From Hyphomicrobiales bacterium (lineage in GTDB: Bacteria; Pseudomonadota; Alphaproteobacteria; Rhizobiales; NORP267), in contig JAJFHA010000011.1 in the NCBI GenBank assembly GCA_021775875.1, forward strand, positions 138,178 through 202,177: a stretch of 64,000 nucleotides of DNA, given 5' to 3'. The position numbers and the translations under genes are program-made. Shown in pieces: positions 10,280 to 18,350 of this stretch (within the stretch, counting starts at the first letter, position 1; the number at the start of each line of letters is the position of its first letter). The notes under the pieces were generated by a model. It had not been told where the DNA came from. It ran no database searches and was given only the letters and a program-made list of their open reading frames with translations.

Positions 10280-11544
10280 ACGTGAATATCAAAAAGAGTG
10301 CCGCCGAACTTGCGCTCGAAGCGCAGGTTGAGGTGTTGCTTGAAAATGCCAGCGGTGGTCAGGCGCAGGCTTTGGAGAGTTTGCGCCATAACGGCATGCC
10401 GCACCGCAAGCTGGAGCCGTGGGTCTATACCGATCTGCGCAATCTGGTGCGTGACACCTATCGCCCAGCAACAGAAGCAGATCGCGGTGCTGGTGATTTC
10501 AAAATTGACCCGGCACTCGCTGCACTTGGCGTATGCAAGATTGTGCGCGTGAACGGGTTTTTGCAGGATGATTTGTCTGACCTCGACGCGCTCCCCGATG
10601 GTGTATCGCTAAAGGTTCAGGATATCACAGCCGGAGTTGAGGTCGACGAACATCATTTCATCGCGGATATGGTGACAGCATTTGCCAGCAATAGCCTTGT
10701 TCTCGAAGTAGCGCCGGGCGCGAATGTCGAGCAACCAATTCTGCTGGCAAATTTTACCAATGGCTCTGTGCCGGTGGCAGCTTATGCACATACGATCGTT
10801 AAAATGGGCGAAGGCGCGTCCGCAACCATAATTGAAAGCCTTGAAGGCGAGGGGGATTATCAGTCCAGCAATCTTCTGGATGTGTCGCTCAGTGACAAGG
10901 CGAATTTGAATTTTGTTCGCTGGCAGAATGAAGATGTTGCAGCGGTTCATTTGGCGCTAATGAGATTGACTCTTGGTGAGGCGTCTAAATGGCAGGGTTT
11001 CACACTGACCGAAGGTGCCCGGGTTTCGCGCAATGAAATGGCGATCCGGTTTACAGCGCCAGCCGCAGACGCACATATCAGCGTAGCGAAATTGTTGCGC
11101 GGCGAACAACATGGCGACACCACCATTATAGTGGACCATGCGGTGCCTGAATGCGACAGCAACGAGATCATAAAGTCTGTCCTCGAAGATAAAGCCCGCG
11201 GTATTTTCCAGGGCAAGGTGATCGTGCGCCCTGGCGCACACGGAACCGATGGTCGACAGGCCAGTGACGCGTTGTTGCTCTCGGATCAGGCCGAAATGGA
11301 TTCCAAGCCCGAGCTTGAAATCTATAACGATGATGTCCAATGCGCCCATGGCGCGACCGTTGGCGAGATCGACGAAGACTTGTTGTTTTATCTGCGGGCA
11401 CGAGGGATTCCTCTGAAAGAGGCAGAATCTCTGCTGGTCCAGGCGCATGTCGGTGGCGCCTTGGAATCTATCCAGAACGAAGATGTGAAAAATGCCATGA
11501 CGGGTTTGGCCGCGCGCTGGTTGACGAGGAGGGCGTCGTCATGA
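10276..11544 (+). CDS. sufD: Fe-S cluster assembly protein SufD
   Basis: SufD (422 residues) is the SufB paralogue that completes the SufBC2D scaffold. It opens with a helical region containing the MPHRKLEPWVYTDLRN motif, continues into the beta-helix core (for example GRQASDALLLSDQAEMDSKP) and contains the conserved QCAHGATVGEIDEDLLFYL stretch near its end. It overlaps sufC by 4 bp at the start and sufS by 4 bp at the stop (ATGA at 11541-11544), so sufC-D-S are tightly coupled. Confidence 0.95.
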   Translation: MNVNIKKSAAELALEAQVEVLLENASGGQAQALESLRHNGMPHRKLEPWVYTDLRNLVRDTYRPATEADRGAGDFKIDPALAALGVCKIVRVNGFLQDDLSDLDALPDGVSLKVQDITAGVEVDEHHFIADMVTAFASNSLVLEVAPGANVEQPILLANFTNGSVPVAAYAHTIVKMGEGASATIIESLEGEGDYQSSNLLDVSLSDKANLNFVRWQNEDVAAVHLALMRLTLGEASKWQGFTLTEGARVSRNEMAIRFTAPAADAHISVAKLLRGEQHGDTTIIVDHAVPECDSNEIIKSVLEDKARGIFQGKVIVRPGAHGTDGRQASDALLLSDQAEMDSKPELEIYNDDVQCAHGATVGEIDEDLLFYLRARGIPLKEAESLLVQAHVGGALESIQNEDVKNAMTGLAARWLTRRASS

Positions 11545-12788
11545 ATGAAGCCAGCCTCATTTCAAAAACCGGCTATGACGTAGAAAAAATCCGTGCGGAC
11601 TTCCCAATCCTCGCGCGTACCGTCTACGACAAACCGCTGGTCTATCTGGATAATGGCGCGTCGGCGCAAAAGCCGCAAGCGATGCTGGACGCAGTGCGAA
11701 ACGCCTATGAGCATGAATATGCCAATGTCCATCGGGGGCTGCATTATCTATCCAATACTGCGACCCAGAATTATGAAGATGCGCGCGAAACTGTCCGCAA
11801 ATTTGTGAATGCCGGTTCAACGGACGAAATTATTTTTACCCGTAACGCGACCGAAGCGCTCAACCTTGTGGCGCAATCATGGGGTGCGGATAATATTGTC
11901 GAGGGTGATGAAATCATCCTGTCCATCATGGAACATCACTCAAACATCGTGCCCTGGCATTTCCTGAGGGAACGTCAGGGTGCCGTGATCAAATGGGCCC
12001 CGGTGACAGACGACGGTACCTTTGATATGGAGGCGTTCGAGAAACTTTTCACGTCCCGCACCAAGATCGTCGCGATCACCGCCATGTCGAACGCGCTTGG
12101 TACTATCGTGCCGATCAAGGACGTTGTGCGCATCGCCCATGATCGCGGTGTCCCGGTTATGGTTGATGGCAGCCAGGCAGCAGTTCATATGCCAATTGAT
12201 GTGCAGGATATTGATTGCGACTTCTTTGCCTTTACCGGGCACAAAACCTATGGCCCGTCCGGAATTGGCGTTCTGTATGGCAAGCGGGATCTACTTAGCG
12301 GCATGCGACCCTTTAATGGCGGCGGCGAAATGATCCTGGATGTGACCGAAGACAAGGTCACCTACGGCGAGCCACCGCACCGGTTTGAAGCCGGAACCCC
12401 GCCCATCGTGCAGGCTATTGGATTGGCCGCTTCGCTTGACTATATGATGTCTATAGGGATGGAGCAGATTGCAGCGCACGAGGCCGGATTGCGAGATTAT
12501 GCCCATGAGCGATTGTCCAGAATCAATTCGCTGCGGATTTTCGGGACAACGCCCGAAAAAGGCGCGATTGTATCGTTCGAGCTTGAAGGCACCCACGCCC
12601 ATGATATCAGTACGGTGATTGACCGCTACGGCGTGGCCGTCAGGGCAGGAACCCATTGTGCACAACCCCTGTTGGCGCGGTTCGGCGTCACCTCCACCTG
12701 CCGCGCTTCATTTGGAATGTACAATACGCTCGAAGAAGTTGATAAGCTGGCGGAAGCATTGATCAAGGCTCAGGGCTTTTTTGCCTGA
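11541..12788 (+). CDS. sufS: Cysteine desulfurase, class II (SufS)
   Basis: SufS (415 residues) supplies persulfide sulfur to the SUF scaffold. The PLP lysine is Lys235 in FTGHKTYGPSGIG and the catalytic cysteine is Cys373 in RAGTHCAQPLL, the short conserved loop of class II desulfurases. The frame extends upstream to 11340, but that part lies inside sufD. The ATG at 11541 overlaps the sufD stop and gives a normal SufS N-terminus (KIRADFPIL...VYLDNGA). No sufE or sufU gene is visible in the window, so its sulfur acceptor must be elsewhere or be SufB directly. Confidence 0.95.
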   Translation: MNEASLISKTGYDVEKIRADFPILARTVYDKPLVYLDNGASAQKPQAMLDAVRNAYEHEYANVHRGLHYLSNTATQNYEDARETVRKFVNAGSTDEIIFTRNATEALNLVAQSWGADNIVEGDEIILSIMEHHSNIVPWHFLRERQGAVIKWAPVTDDGTFDMEAFEKLFTSRTKIVAITAMSNALGTIVPIKDVVRIAHDRGVPVMVDGSQAAVHMPIDVQDIDCDFFAFTGHKTYGPSGIGVLYGKRDLLSGMRPFNGGGEMILDVTEDKVTYGEPPHRFEAGTPPIVQAIGLAASLDYMMSIGMEQIAAHEAGLRDYAHERLSRINSLRIFGTTPEKGAIVSFELEGTHAHDISTVIDRYGVAVRAGTHCAQPLLARFGVTSTCRASFGMYNTLEEVDKLAEALIKAQGFFA

Positions 12789-12814
12789 CGGGAAATCTGG
12801 TAAGGAACAGAAAT

Positions 12815-13270
12815 ATGACTGAAGACATTAATCTAGAAAAAGCCCCTGACACGGATGTCGCGGCAGAAAATGGTACGGAAACAGGTTCTGAACAGCCGGC
12901 AGCCTGTGTTGAAACCATCGAGAGCATTCGCGAAAGCTCATCATCGGCCTTGTCCGATGAACGTCTTGAGCAGATGACGGCTGACATTGTGGCGGCCATC
13001 AAAACCGTTCACGACCCGGAAATTCCGGTAGATATTTACGAGCTTGGTTTGATTTACCGCGTTGATATTGACGATGGCAGCAATGTCACCGTTGACATGA
13101 CCCTGACAGCGCCAGGTTGCCCTGTCGCAGGCGAAATGCCGATCTGGGTGGAGAATGCTGTCTCAGGCGTCGAAGGCGTTCAGAGCGTGATGGTGAACAT
13201 GGTATTCGATCCGCCATGGGACATGAGCCGTCTGTCCGAATTAGCGCGCATTGAATTAAATATGTTTTAG
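12815..13270 (+). CDS. sufT: SUF system DUF59/MIP18-family protein (SufT-like)
   Basis: This 151-residue protein has about 55 acidic, low-complexity N-terminal residues followed by a complete MIP18/DUF59 domain: VHDPEIPVDIYELGLIYRV, then the MTLTAPGCPVAGEMP segment with the conserved Cys, and the C-terminal FDPPWDMSRLSE. Proteins of this family encoded in suf operons help in Fe-S maturation or delivery. It starts 26 bp after sufS on the same strand. The acidic N-terminal extension is poorly conserved in the family and may be a flexible arm. Confidence 0.9.
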   Translation: MTEDINLEKAPDTDVAAENGTETGSEQPAACVETIESIRESSSSALSDERLEQMTADIVAAIKTVHDPEIPVDIYELGLIYRVDIDDGSNVTVDMTLTAPGCPVAGEMPIWVENAVSGVEGVQSVMVNMVFDPPWDMSRLSELARIELNMF

Positions 13271-13339
13271 AATGGCCTATTTGCTTAAGAGACGCGTGAT
13301 ACCATATCTGTTCCAACAGCGTTTGATCAGGAGTTGAGA

Positions 13340-13744
13340 ATGTCTACAACTGCAAACACCACTTCAAGGCCGCGTCCCAAGGTCATGACTTTGACCGACG
13401 TTGCGGCAGAACGTGTTCGGGCAATTTTGGAAAAACAACATCCTGGCGGATCTCTGCGAGTCGGCGTCAAGAATGGCGGTTGTGCTGGCATGGCCTACAC
13501 AATGGATTATACCGACGAGCAGACGCCCCTTGACGAAATCGTCGAAGACAAGGGCGTCAAAGTTCTGATCGACCCAAAAGCGGTGCTGTTCCTACTTGGA
13601 ACCGAAATGGATTATGCGGAAGAGAAATTCACCTCCGGATTTGTCTTCAATAACCCAAACCAGACTGGAGCCTGTGGCTGCGGAGAATCCGTAATTCTGA
13701 CGCCCGTCCAGGATCTGGATCCGACGATGTTGAACAAGGTTTGA
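13340..13744 (+). CDS. sufA: A-type Fe-S carrier protein (SufA/IscA family)
   Basis: This 134-residue HesB/IscA-type protein carries nascent Fe-S clusters from the scaffold to apo-targets. The three metal-ligand cysteines are visible as NGGCAGM near residue 48 and GACGCGES near residue 110. An in-frame TTG at 13334 precedes it, but AGGAG at 13329-13333 sits 6 bases before the ATG at 13340, which sets the start. About 15 extra N-terminal residues (Ser/Thr/Arg-rich) precede the usual start of the domain. Confidence 0.93.
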   Translation: MSTTANTTSRPRPKVMTLTDVAAERVRAILEKQHPGGSLRVGVKNGGCAGMAYTMDYTDEQTPLDEIVEDKGVKVLIDPKAVLFLLGTEMDYAEEKFTSGFVFNNPNQTGACGCGESVILTPVQDLDPTMLNKV

Positions 13745-13747
13745 TCC

Positions 13748-14089
13748 TTGCCGCTTAGTCGGGAAATTAGCACTTTCGTTGAAGATATTTTGGGGTCATT
13801 TGGCTCCGTCTCCATCAAACCCATGTTTGGCGGCGGCGGAGTTTATCATGACGGTGTGATGTTCGGGTTGATCGCTGACGATGTACTCTATCTGAAGGCC
13901 GATGACAAAACCTCACCTGATTTTGAGCAGGAAGGTTCTACGCCCTTCATATCTGCCTCAAAAAACGGCAAGCAGGCCAATATGCCATATTGGCAAGTGC
14001 CGGAGCGGCTCTATGAAGACGTGGATGAATTGGCGAAATGGGCGACCAAAGCGTATTCGGTGGCGAAAGCCACCAAAAAGAGAAAATGA
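13748..14089 (+). CDS. TfoX N-terminal domain protein, TTG start, last gene of the suf operon
   Basis: This 113-residue protein consists of one TfoX_N domain: KPMFGGGGVYHDGVMFGLIADD around residues 24-45, then YLKADDK and a PYWQVPERLYED segment. TfoX/Sxy proteins regulate competence in gammaproteobacteria; the single-domain alphaproteobacterial members have no established role. The only usable start before the conserved region is a TTG at 13748, 3 bp after the sufA stop, which suggests translational coupling. The C-terminus is a basic KATKKRK tail. It is convergent with the diguanylate cyclase gene. Confidence 0.8.
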   Translation: MPLSREISTFVEDILGSFGSVSIKPMFGGGGVYHDGVMFGLIADDVLYLKADDKTSPDFEQEGSTPFISASKNGKQANMPYWQVPERLYEDVDELAKWATKAYSVAKATKKRK

Positions 14090-14124
14090 ATTGAATCTTG
14101 GGTTGTAAATTAAGCCCAGAATGC

Positions 14125-15213
14125 TCAGGCGACGTTTTCAACCACATCGGAAATTTCCGATCCTGAGTCCAAGACACTTTCATCAACGTCATTTTCTGAA
14201 AACGCCCGATTGCGGCCAGCTGCTTTGGCTGAATATAGAGCAGCATCCGCACGCGCGATCAGGTTTTCAGCTGTTTCACCAGGCCGAAAAAGCGATACAC
14301 CAAAGGACATTGTAATTGTTCCCAGGCTTTCACCAGAAGATTTTTTTACTAATTCCTTGGCCATAATGGCTTTGCGCATTTGATCGGTTACAATCATTGC
14401 AGCATCCAGCTTTGTCTGGGGCAGGATCACTGCAAATTCCTCACCACCATATCGAGTCGCCAAATCGCGACCCTTTACAGTTTCGCGAATGGAGAAGGCG
14501 ACGAGACGCAGAACCTGATCACCAGTCTGATGACCGTAGGTATCATTGAATATTTTGAAGTGATCAATATCGCCAAATACGAGCGCTAGAGGTTCACCAG
14601 TTTCTTGCGCATTGGTAATTTCCTTTTCGATGGTCTGATCAAACTGCTTGCGATTGGAAATTCCCGTAAGGGCATCGGTCATGGACTCGGTACGAACCGC
14701 CTCCAGGGTTTCGTGGAGCGTATCGATTTGTTGGCGCGATGCCGCGAGGCTGTTTTCAAGCGAAGTGGTTTTGCTCTCCATATCCTTTGTAGCAGAAACC
14801 AGCTTTTGAACAACGAGCTTGATTTGCTCGCTACCCGTAGCGGTCGTCAACTCTTCGTTGGCGCTGGAGAGAGAATTCCCAAAATCGGATGTAGAATCAG
14901 ACGCGCTTTCCAACGCGCCCATCAGAACTTTAAATTCCTTGACGAATTTGGAATTTACTTCTTCAACCCGATCACCCATTCGATTGGGTGACAAAAAATC
15001 TTCGTAAATCTGATCCATGACTTCAGGCGAAATCGTACCATGATCATGGATAAGTGCGTTAAGCGCCTGATTTAGTTGGCGGTTATACCCGGCAACATAG
15101 GTGTACCAAAGTTCATAATTCTTGGGATAAGCGGACGCTTTATGGACGCGAAGATGCTTTATCGCTTTTTCACCAAATTGAATTGTACGCTCAAAATCGC
15201 TGTGGCCTGTCAA
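14125..15213 (-). CDS. Diguanylate cyclase (GGDEF domain)
   Basis: This 362-residue cytoplasmic protein has a helical N-terminal region (about residues 1-90, with the YPKNYELWYTYVAGYNRQL segment), a predicted coiled coil (about 110-175) and a complete GGDEF domain with the active-site motif RYGGEEF near residue 255, so it should make cyclic di-GMP from GTP. The inhibitory I-site, normally RxxD five residues before the motif, reads KGRD here, so product inhibition may be weakened. There is no signal peptide or membrane segment. The helical N-terminal module recurs in alphaproteobacterial GGDEF proteins; its signal is unknown. Confidence 0.9.
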   Translation of the reverse strand: MTGHSDFERTIQFGEKAIKHLRVHKASAYPKNYELWYTYVAGYNRQLNQALNALIHDHGTISPEVMDQIYEDFLSPNRMGDRVEEVNSKFVKEFKVLMGALESASDSTSDFGNSLSSANEELTTATGSEQIKLVVQKLVSATKDMESKTTSLENSLAASRQQIDTLHETLEAVRTESMTDALTGISNRKQFDQTIEKEITNAQETGEPLALVFGDIDHFKIFNDTYGHQTGDQVLRLVAFSIRETVKGRDLATRYGGEEFAVILPQTKLDAAMIVTDQMRKAIMAKELVKKSSGESLGTITMSFGVSLFRPGETAENLIARADAALYSAKAAGRNRAFSENDVDESVLDSGSEISDVVENVA

Positions 15214-15364
15214 GCTCTTTGTCCCTCTTTGGTCTTAATCCGGCTAATGGCCCTGCACCCATAAACAAACAAGTGGCATTACAATCACCTGTTGCAATAG
15301 ACAGGATACTGAATAGGCACTTAATCATGGGTTAAGAGATATGCCGTTAGGGAAACTTTTTTGA

Positions 15365-16789
15365 CTATTTTGAGTCAGGTCTGACTGGACGAGTGAGAAA
15401 AGCAGGCATGTGATCGCCCAAACCAACAACCTTTTGTTTTTGCTTCTGGTTTGAGGTGTTTTCGCTGACTTTTGGCGTATCTTCAGATTTGGGGGCAGGA
15501 GCTTTAGTGCTGCTTGGTCGTACAGCATCTGAAGGAGCAGTCTGACCAGACGACGCTTTGGACGCAGCTCTAGAGGTTCCGCCGCCACGTCTTTTCCTGT
15601 TATTTGAGTGCTCTTTATGAGAATTCCCGGATTCAGTTTCTGAGTGACTTTTGCCTTTATCCTCAGATGCGGACTGAAGCTGCGGGATATTGAACCCGGT
15701 CATCGCCTCAATGGCGTCCACATATTTTTTGTCTGCTCTACCAGCGAGCATTATTGCAGTACCGCTGCGCCCGGCGCGTCCTGTGCGTCCAATCCGATGG
15801 ATATAATCTTCAGCGTGGATCGGCACATCGAAATTCAGGACGTGGCTCACATTCGGGATATCGAGACCACGTGCAGCAACATCGCTGGCGACCAATAGTG
15901 TAATTTCGCCATTTTTGAAATTGTCCAACGTCGCCATACGCGAACGCTGGTCCATATCGCCATGCAGACATCCGGCATTGAAACCGTGTTTGCGGAGCGA
16001 ACGATTGACAATATCTACATCGCGCTTGCGGTTGCAGAACACGATTGCATTTGTAAGAGTTTTTTCGTTTCTGATCACTTCGCGCAATACAGCGCGTTTT
16101 TCAGAGGATTCGCGCGGCGCGGATACAAGTTTTTGCTCAACGGTTGAAGCCGCAGTCGCCGGCGGCGCAACTTCAACGCTTACAGGGTTGTGGAGAAATG
16201 TATCAACCAGTTTCTGGATTTCAGACGGCATGGTTGCCGAGAAAAACAGGGTCTGGCGGGTGAATGGAATCAATTTGCAGATCCGCTCAACATCGGGGAT
16301 AAAACCCATGTCGAGCATACGGTCGGCTTCATCAACAACCAGAATTTCAACGCCGGTTAGCAGGAGCTTGCCGCGTTCAAAATGATCAAGCAGTCGACCT
16401 GGCGTCGCGATCAGAACATCGGCACCACGGTCAAGAATTTTGTTTTGATCCGCAAACGAAACGCCACCAATCAACAGCGCCACATTCAATTTGTGGTTGG
16501 CACCAAGAACCTCAAATGATTCTTCGACCTGTGCCGCCAGTTCACGGGTCGGTTCCAAAATAAGCGTGCGTGGCATACGGGCACGGGCGCGGCCTTTTTC
16601 CAGCCGATTTAGCATCGGCAATGTAAAAGCTGCCGTTTTGCCTGTACCGGTTTGCGCAATCCCAAGGATATCTCGTCCCTTGAGGGCATGCGGTATGGCC
16701 TGCTCCTGAATAGGGGTGGGTTTGTCGAACCCGGCTGCGGAAATCGCAGACAGGATTTTGTCACTCAGTCCAAGTGTATCAAAGCTCAT
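15365..16789 (-). CDS. DEAD-box ATP-dependent RNA helicase (RhlE-like)
   Basis: This 474-residue RNA helicase carries the Q motif region (GFDKPTPIQEQAIP), motif I AQTGTGKT near residue 45, motif II DEADRMLDMGF near residue 155, motif III SAT and motif VI HRIGRTGRAGRSG near residue 335. The order and the RMLDMGF variant fit the RhlE subfamily, which acts in ribosome assembly and RNA decay. The last 110 residues are a low-complexity Lys/Arg/Ser/Pro tail, typical of an RNA-binding extension. A 216 bp gap separates it from the upstream gene on the same strand, enough for its own promoter and leader. Confidence 0.94.
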   Translation of the reverse strand: MSFDTLGLSDKILSAISAAGFDKPTPIQEQAIPHALKGRDILGIAQTGTGKTAAFTLPMLNRLEKGRARARMPRTLILEPTRELAAQVEESFEVLGANHKLNVALLIGGVSFADQNKILDRGADVLIATPGRLLDHFERGKLLLTGVEILVVDEADRMLDMGFIPDVERICKLIPFTRQTLFFSATMPSEIQKLVDTFLHNPVSVEVAPPATAASTVEQKLVSAPRESSEKRAVLREVIRNEKTLTNAIVFCNRKRDVDIVNRSLRKHGFNAGCLHGDMDQRSRMATLDNFKNGEITLLVASDVAARGLDIPNVSHVLNFDVPIHAEDYIHRIGRTGRAGRSGTAIMLAGRADKKYVDAIEAMTGFNIPQLQSASEDKGKSHSETESGNSHKEHSNNRKRRGGGTSRAASKASSGQTAPSDAVRPSSTKAPAPKSEDTPKVSENTSNQKQKQKVVGLGDHMPAFLTRPVRPDSK

Positions 16790-17005
16790 ATAAGCGTAAT
16801 TTGCCTGTATTGAATTCCCGTGCGTCCAATAAATTTTGCAGCAATGGGGAAAAATCGGGAATCGAAACTTTAGCTGCTTACCCGCGATATAAACCGCGCA
16901 TCAATAAAGTCAATGGAACAGGTCAGTTAATCATTAAAGACTTGCCGTATTTTCAGAACATACATTGGCCTGTTCAGGCCGGAAAAACCTGTCTTGCTTC
17001 GTTCA

Positions 17006-17581
17006 TTACTTGGCAAGTTGGCGTTCCATGAAACGAAGTGCTGCGCTGATACCACGCAGTGATATCGCAACATCTTTGCGCTCGTCCGGGGTTCGCTGGT
17101 AATTGATCGTGAGCCAGCGCCCGGCTTTCATTTCAGATACAATCCGCTCCACGTTGCGTTGGCCATTGATCTGGATCGTCTCCAATATTTGGGTCTGGCC
17201 ATTCGCCATATAGGCGCTGTAATCGGTGCGCGGCGAAAGTGATGCAGCCTGATGGCCATCTACGTCCATGAACATCAGAGCCATGGGTTCCGGAGACCCC
17301 TGGTCATAAAATTCAAATTCGATCGGGCCACCGGCGCTTGTCTGATGTAAACGAAGAACAGATTCGCCGAAGAATGTCGCACCATCATCGCCAAGTACAT
17401 AATAGACCGCCCGGCAGGGACCATCGCCCCAATCATCGCAGACCACCAGCCAATCGCTAAAATAAGCGCGAAGTTCGCCAAATTCGTGCATGAATGGCTG
17501 CCGGTCATGGGCCGCAACGCTTGTTGAAAAGCAAAGCAAAATCCCAAACAGCATCCGGTACAGAAATTTTATCGATGACAT
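17006..17581 (-). CDS. Secreted protein resembling invasion-associated locus B (IalB)/DUF1176 families
   Basis: This 191-residue protein has a clear Sec signal peptide (about residues 1-24, ending SVAA). The mature part begins near a FSDWLVVCDDWGDGPCRAV segment: two cysteines around a short acidic turn, as at the start of IalB-like and DUF1176 domains. It closes with SLRGISAALRFM, similar to the IalB C-terminus. The role is probably periplasmic or outer-envelope; no reaction can be inferred. It is on the minus strand 33 bp behind the HAD gene, so parE, HAD and this gene may be co-transcribed. The family assignment is tentative. Confidence 0.55.
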   Translation of the reverse strand: MSSIKFLYRMLFGILLCFSTSVAAHDRQPFMHEFGELRAYFSDWLVVCDDWGDGPCRAVYYVLGDDGATFFGESVLRLHQTSAGGPIEFEFYDQGSPEPMALMFMDVDGHQAASLSPRTDYSAYMANGQTQILETIQINGQRNVERIVSEMKAGRWLTINYQRTPDERKDVAISLRGISAALRFMERQLAK

Positions 17582-17614
17582 GGGGCGCCTCCGTTAATCA
17601 GTGGACGGCCTATC

Positions 17615-18325
17615 TTACCCGTTGCACAGTTTGTCAGCAAGTTCCGTAAAGTCTTTGGCGACCACTTCAAACTCGTCCGGTGACGCTTCGGTGAAGCCAG
17701 GGAAATCCGGTTCTGCAAGTTTCGGCATCACATAGGCTGTGCCGAGGCCAGCGTCCTTGGCAGCGCGCAGATCAGCGCCGTGCGCTGCGACCATCATCAC
17801 GTCACCCGGGTCAATGCCAAGCAGCCGTCCGGCATCGTGATAAACGCCTTGATCCGGTTTGTAGTGGCCCAGGAATTCACAGCTCAGAATGCCGTGCCAG
17901 TGAGTATTGGAGAGGCGTGAGCAATCAACCACAATTGACCAGCTAAGGACCGTTAAAACGATGCAGGTATATTTTTCCCGGAGCCGTTCGATCGCATCTG
18001 GAAAGTCTGGCCAAACCGGCAGGCGATGCCAGACCCGGTTTAATTCGTCCAGATCATCGCTGGTGAATTTCAAATCTGGATAGCTTGGGTTCATTTCTTC
18101 CAAAGCAAGCCGGTGAATGCCATCCACATTCATCCACGGAATATCGCCGTTGCGCATCTTGGCCAGCAGCACAAACATTCGTGTTCGCCAGTCAAACGCA
18201 AACGCGCGGGTATCCATGGTGACGCCAAGGCTGTCGGCGCGGGTTTGAATGGCCGCGCGGATCGGGGTTTGCCAATCAAAAACCGTGCCGCCAACATCAA
18301 AGGCGAGGGCTTTATAGTTTTTCAT
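17615..18325 (-). CDS. Haloacid dehalogenase type II-like HAD hydrolase
   Basis: This 236-residue HAD-superfamily protein has the nucleophile Asp10 in FDVGGTVFDW, a cap domain, the motif III lysine in GHYKPDQGVYHDA, and a motif IV-like region (MMVAAHGADLRAAKDAG). This layout is that of the 2-haloacid dehalogenase subgroup, which hydrolyses the C-halogen bond of small haloacids, although many members act on other substrates. The motif II region reads LTVLSWS rather than the common LSNG, a possible sign of altered specificity. It lies 25 bp behind parE on the same strand. Confidence 0.8.
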   Translation of the reverse strand: MKNYKALAFDVGGTVFDWQTPIRAAIQTRADSLGVTMDTRAFAFDWRTRMFVLLAKMRNGDIPWMNVDGIHRLALEEMNPSYPDLKFTSDDLDELNRVWHRLPVWPDFPDAIERLREKYTCIVLTVLSWSIVVDCSRLSNTHWHGILSCEFLGHYKPDQGVYHDAGRLLGIDPGDVMMVAAHGADLRAAKDAGLGTAYVMPKLAEPDFPGFTEASPDEFEVVAKDFTELADKLCNG

Positions 18326-18350
18326 GCTGTAGGTCTCCTAGACAAAAAAT

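Noticed and set aside
17006-17581. Firm assignment as invasion protein IalB
   Set aside because: Signal peptide, paired cysteines and C-terminal motif are suggestive, but the same features fit DUF1176; a profile search is needed, so only a tentative call is given.
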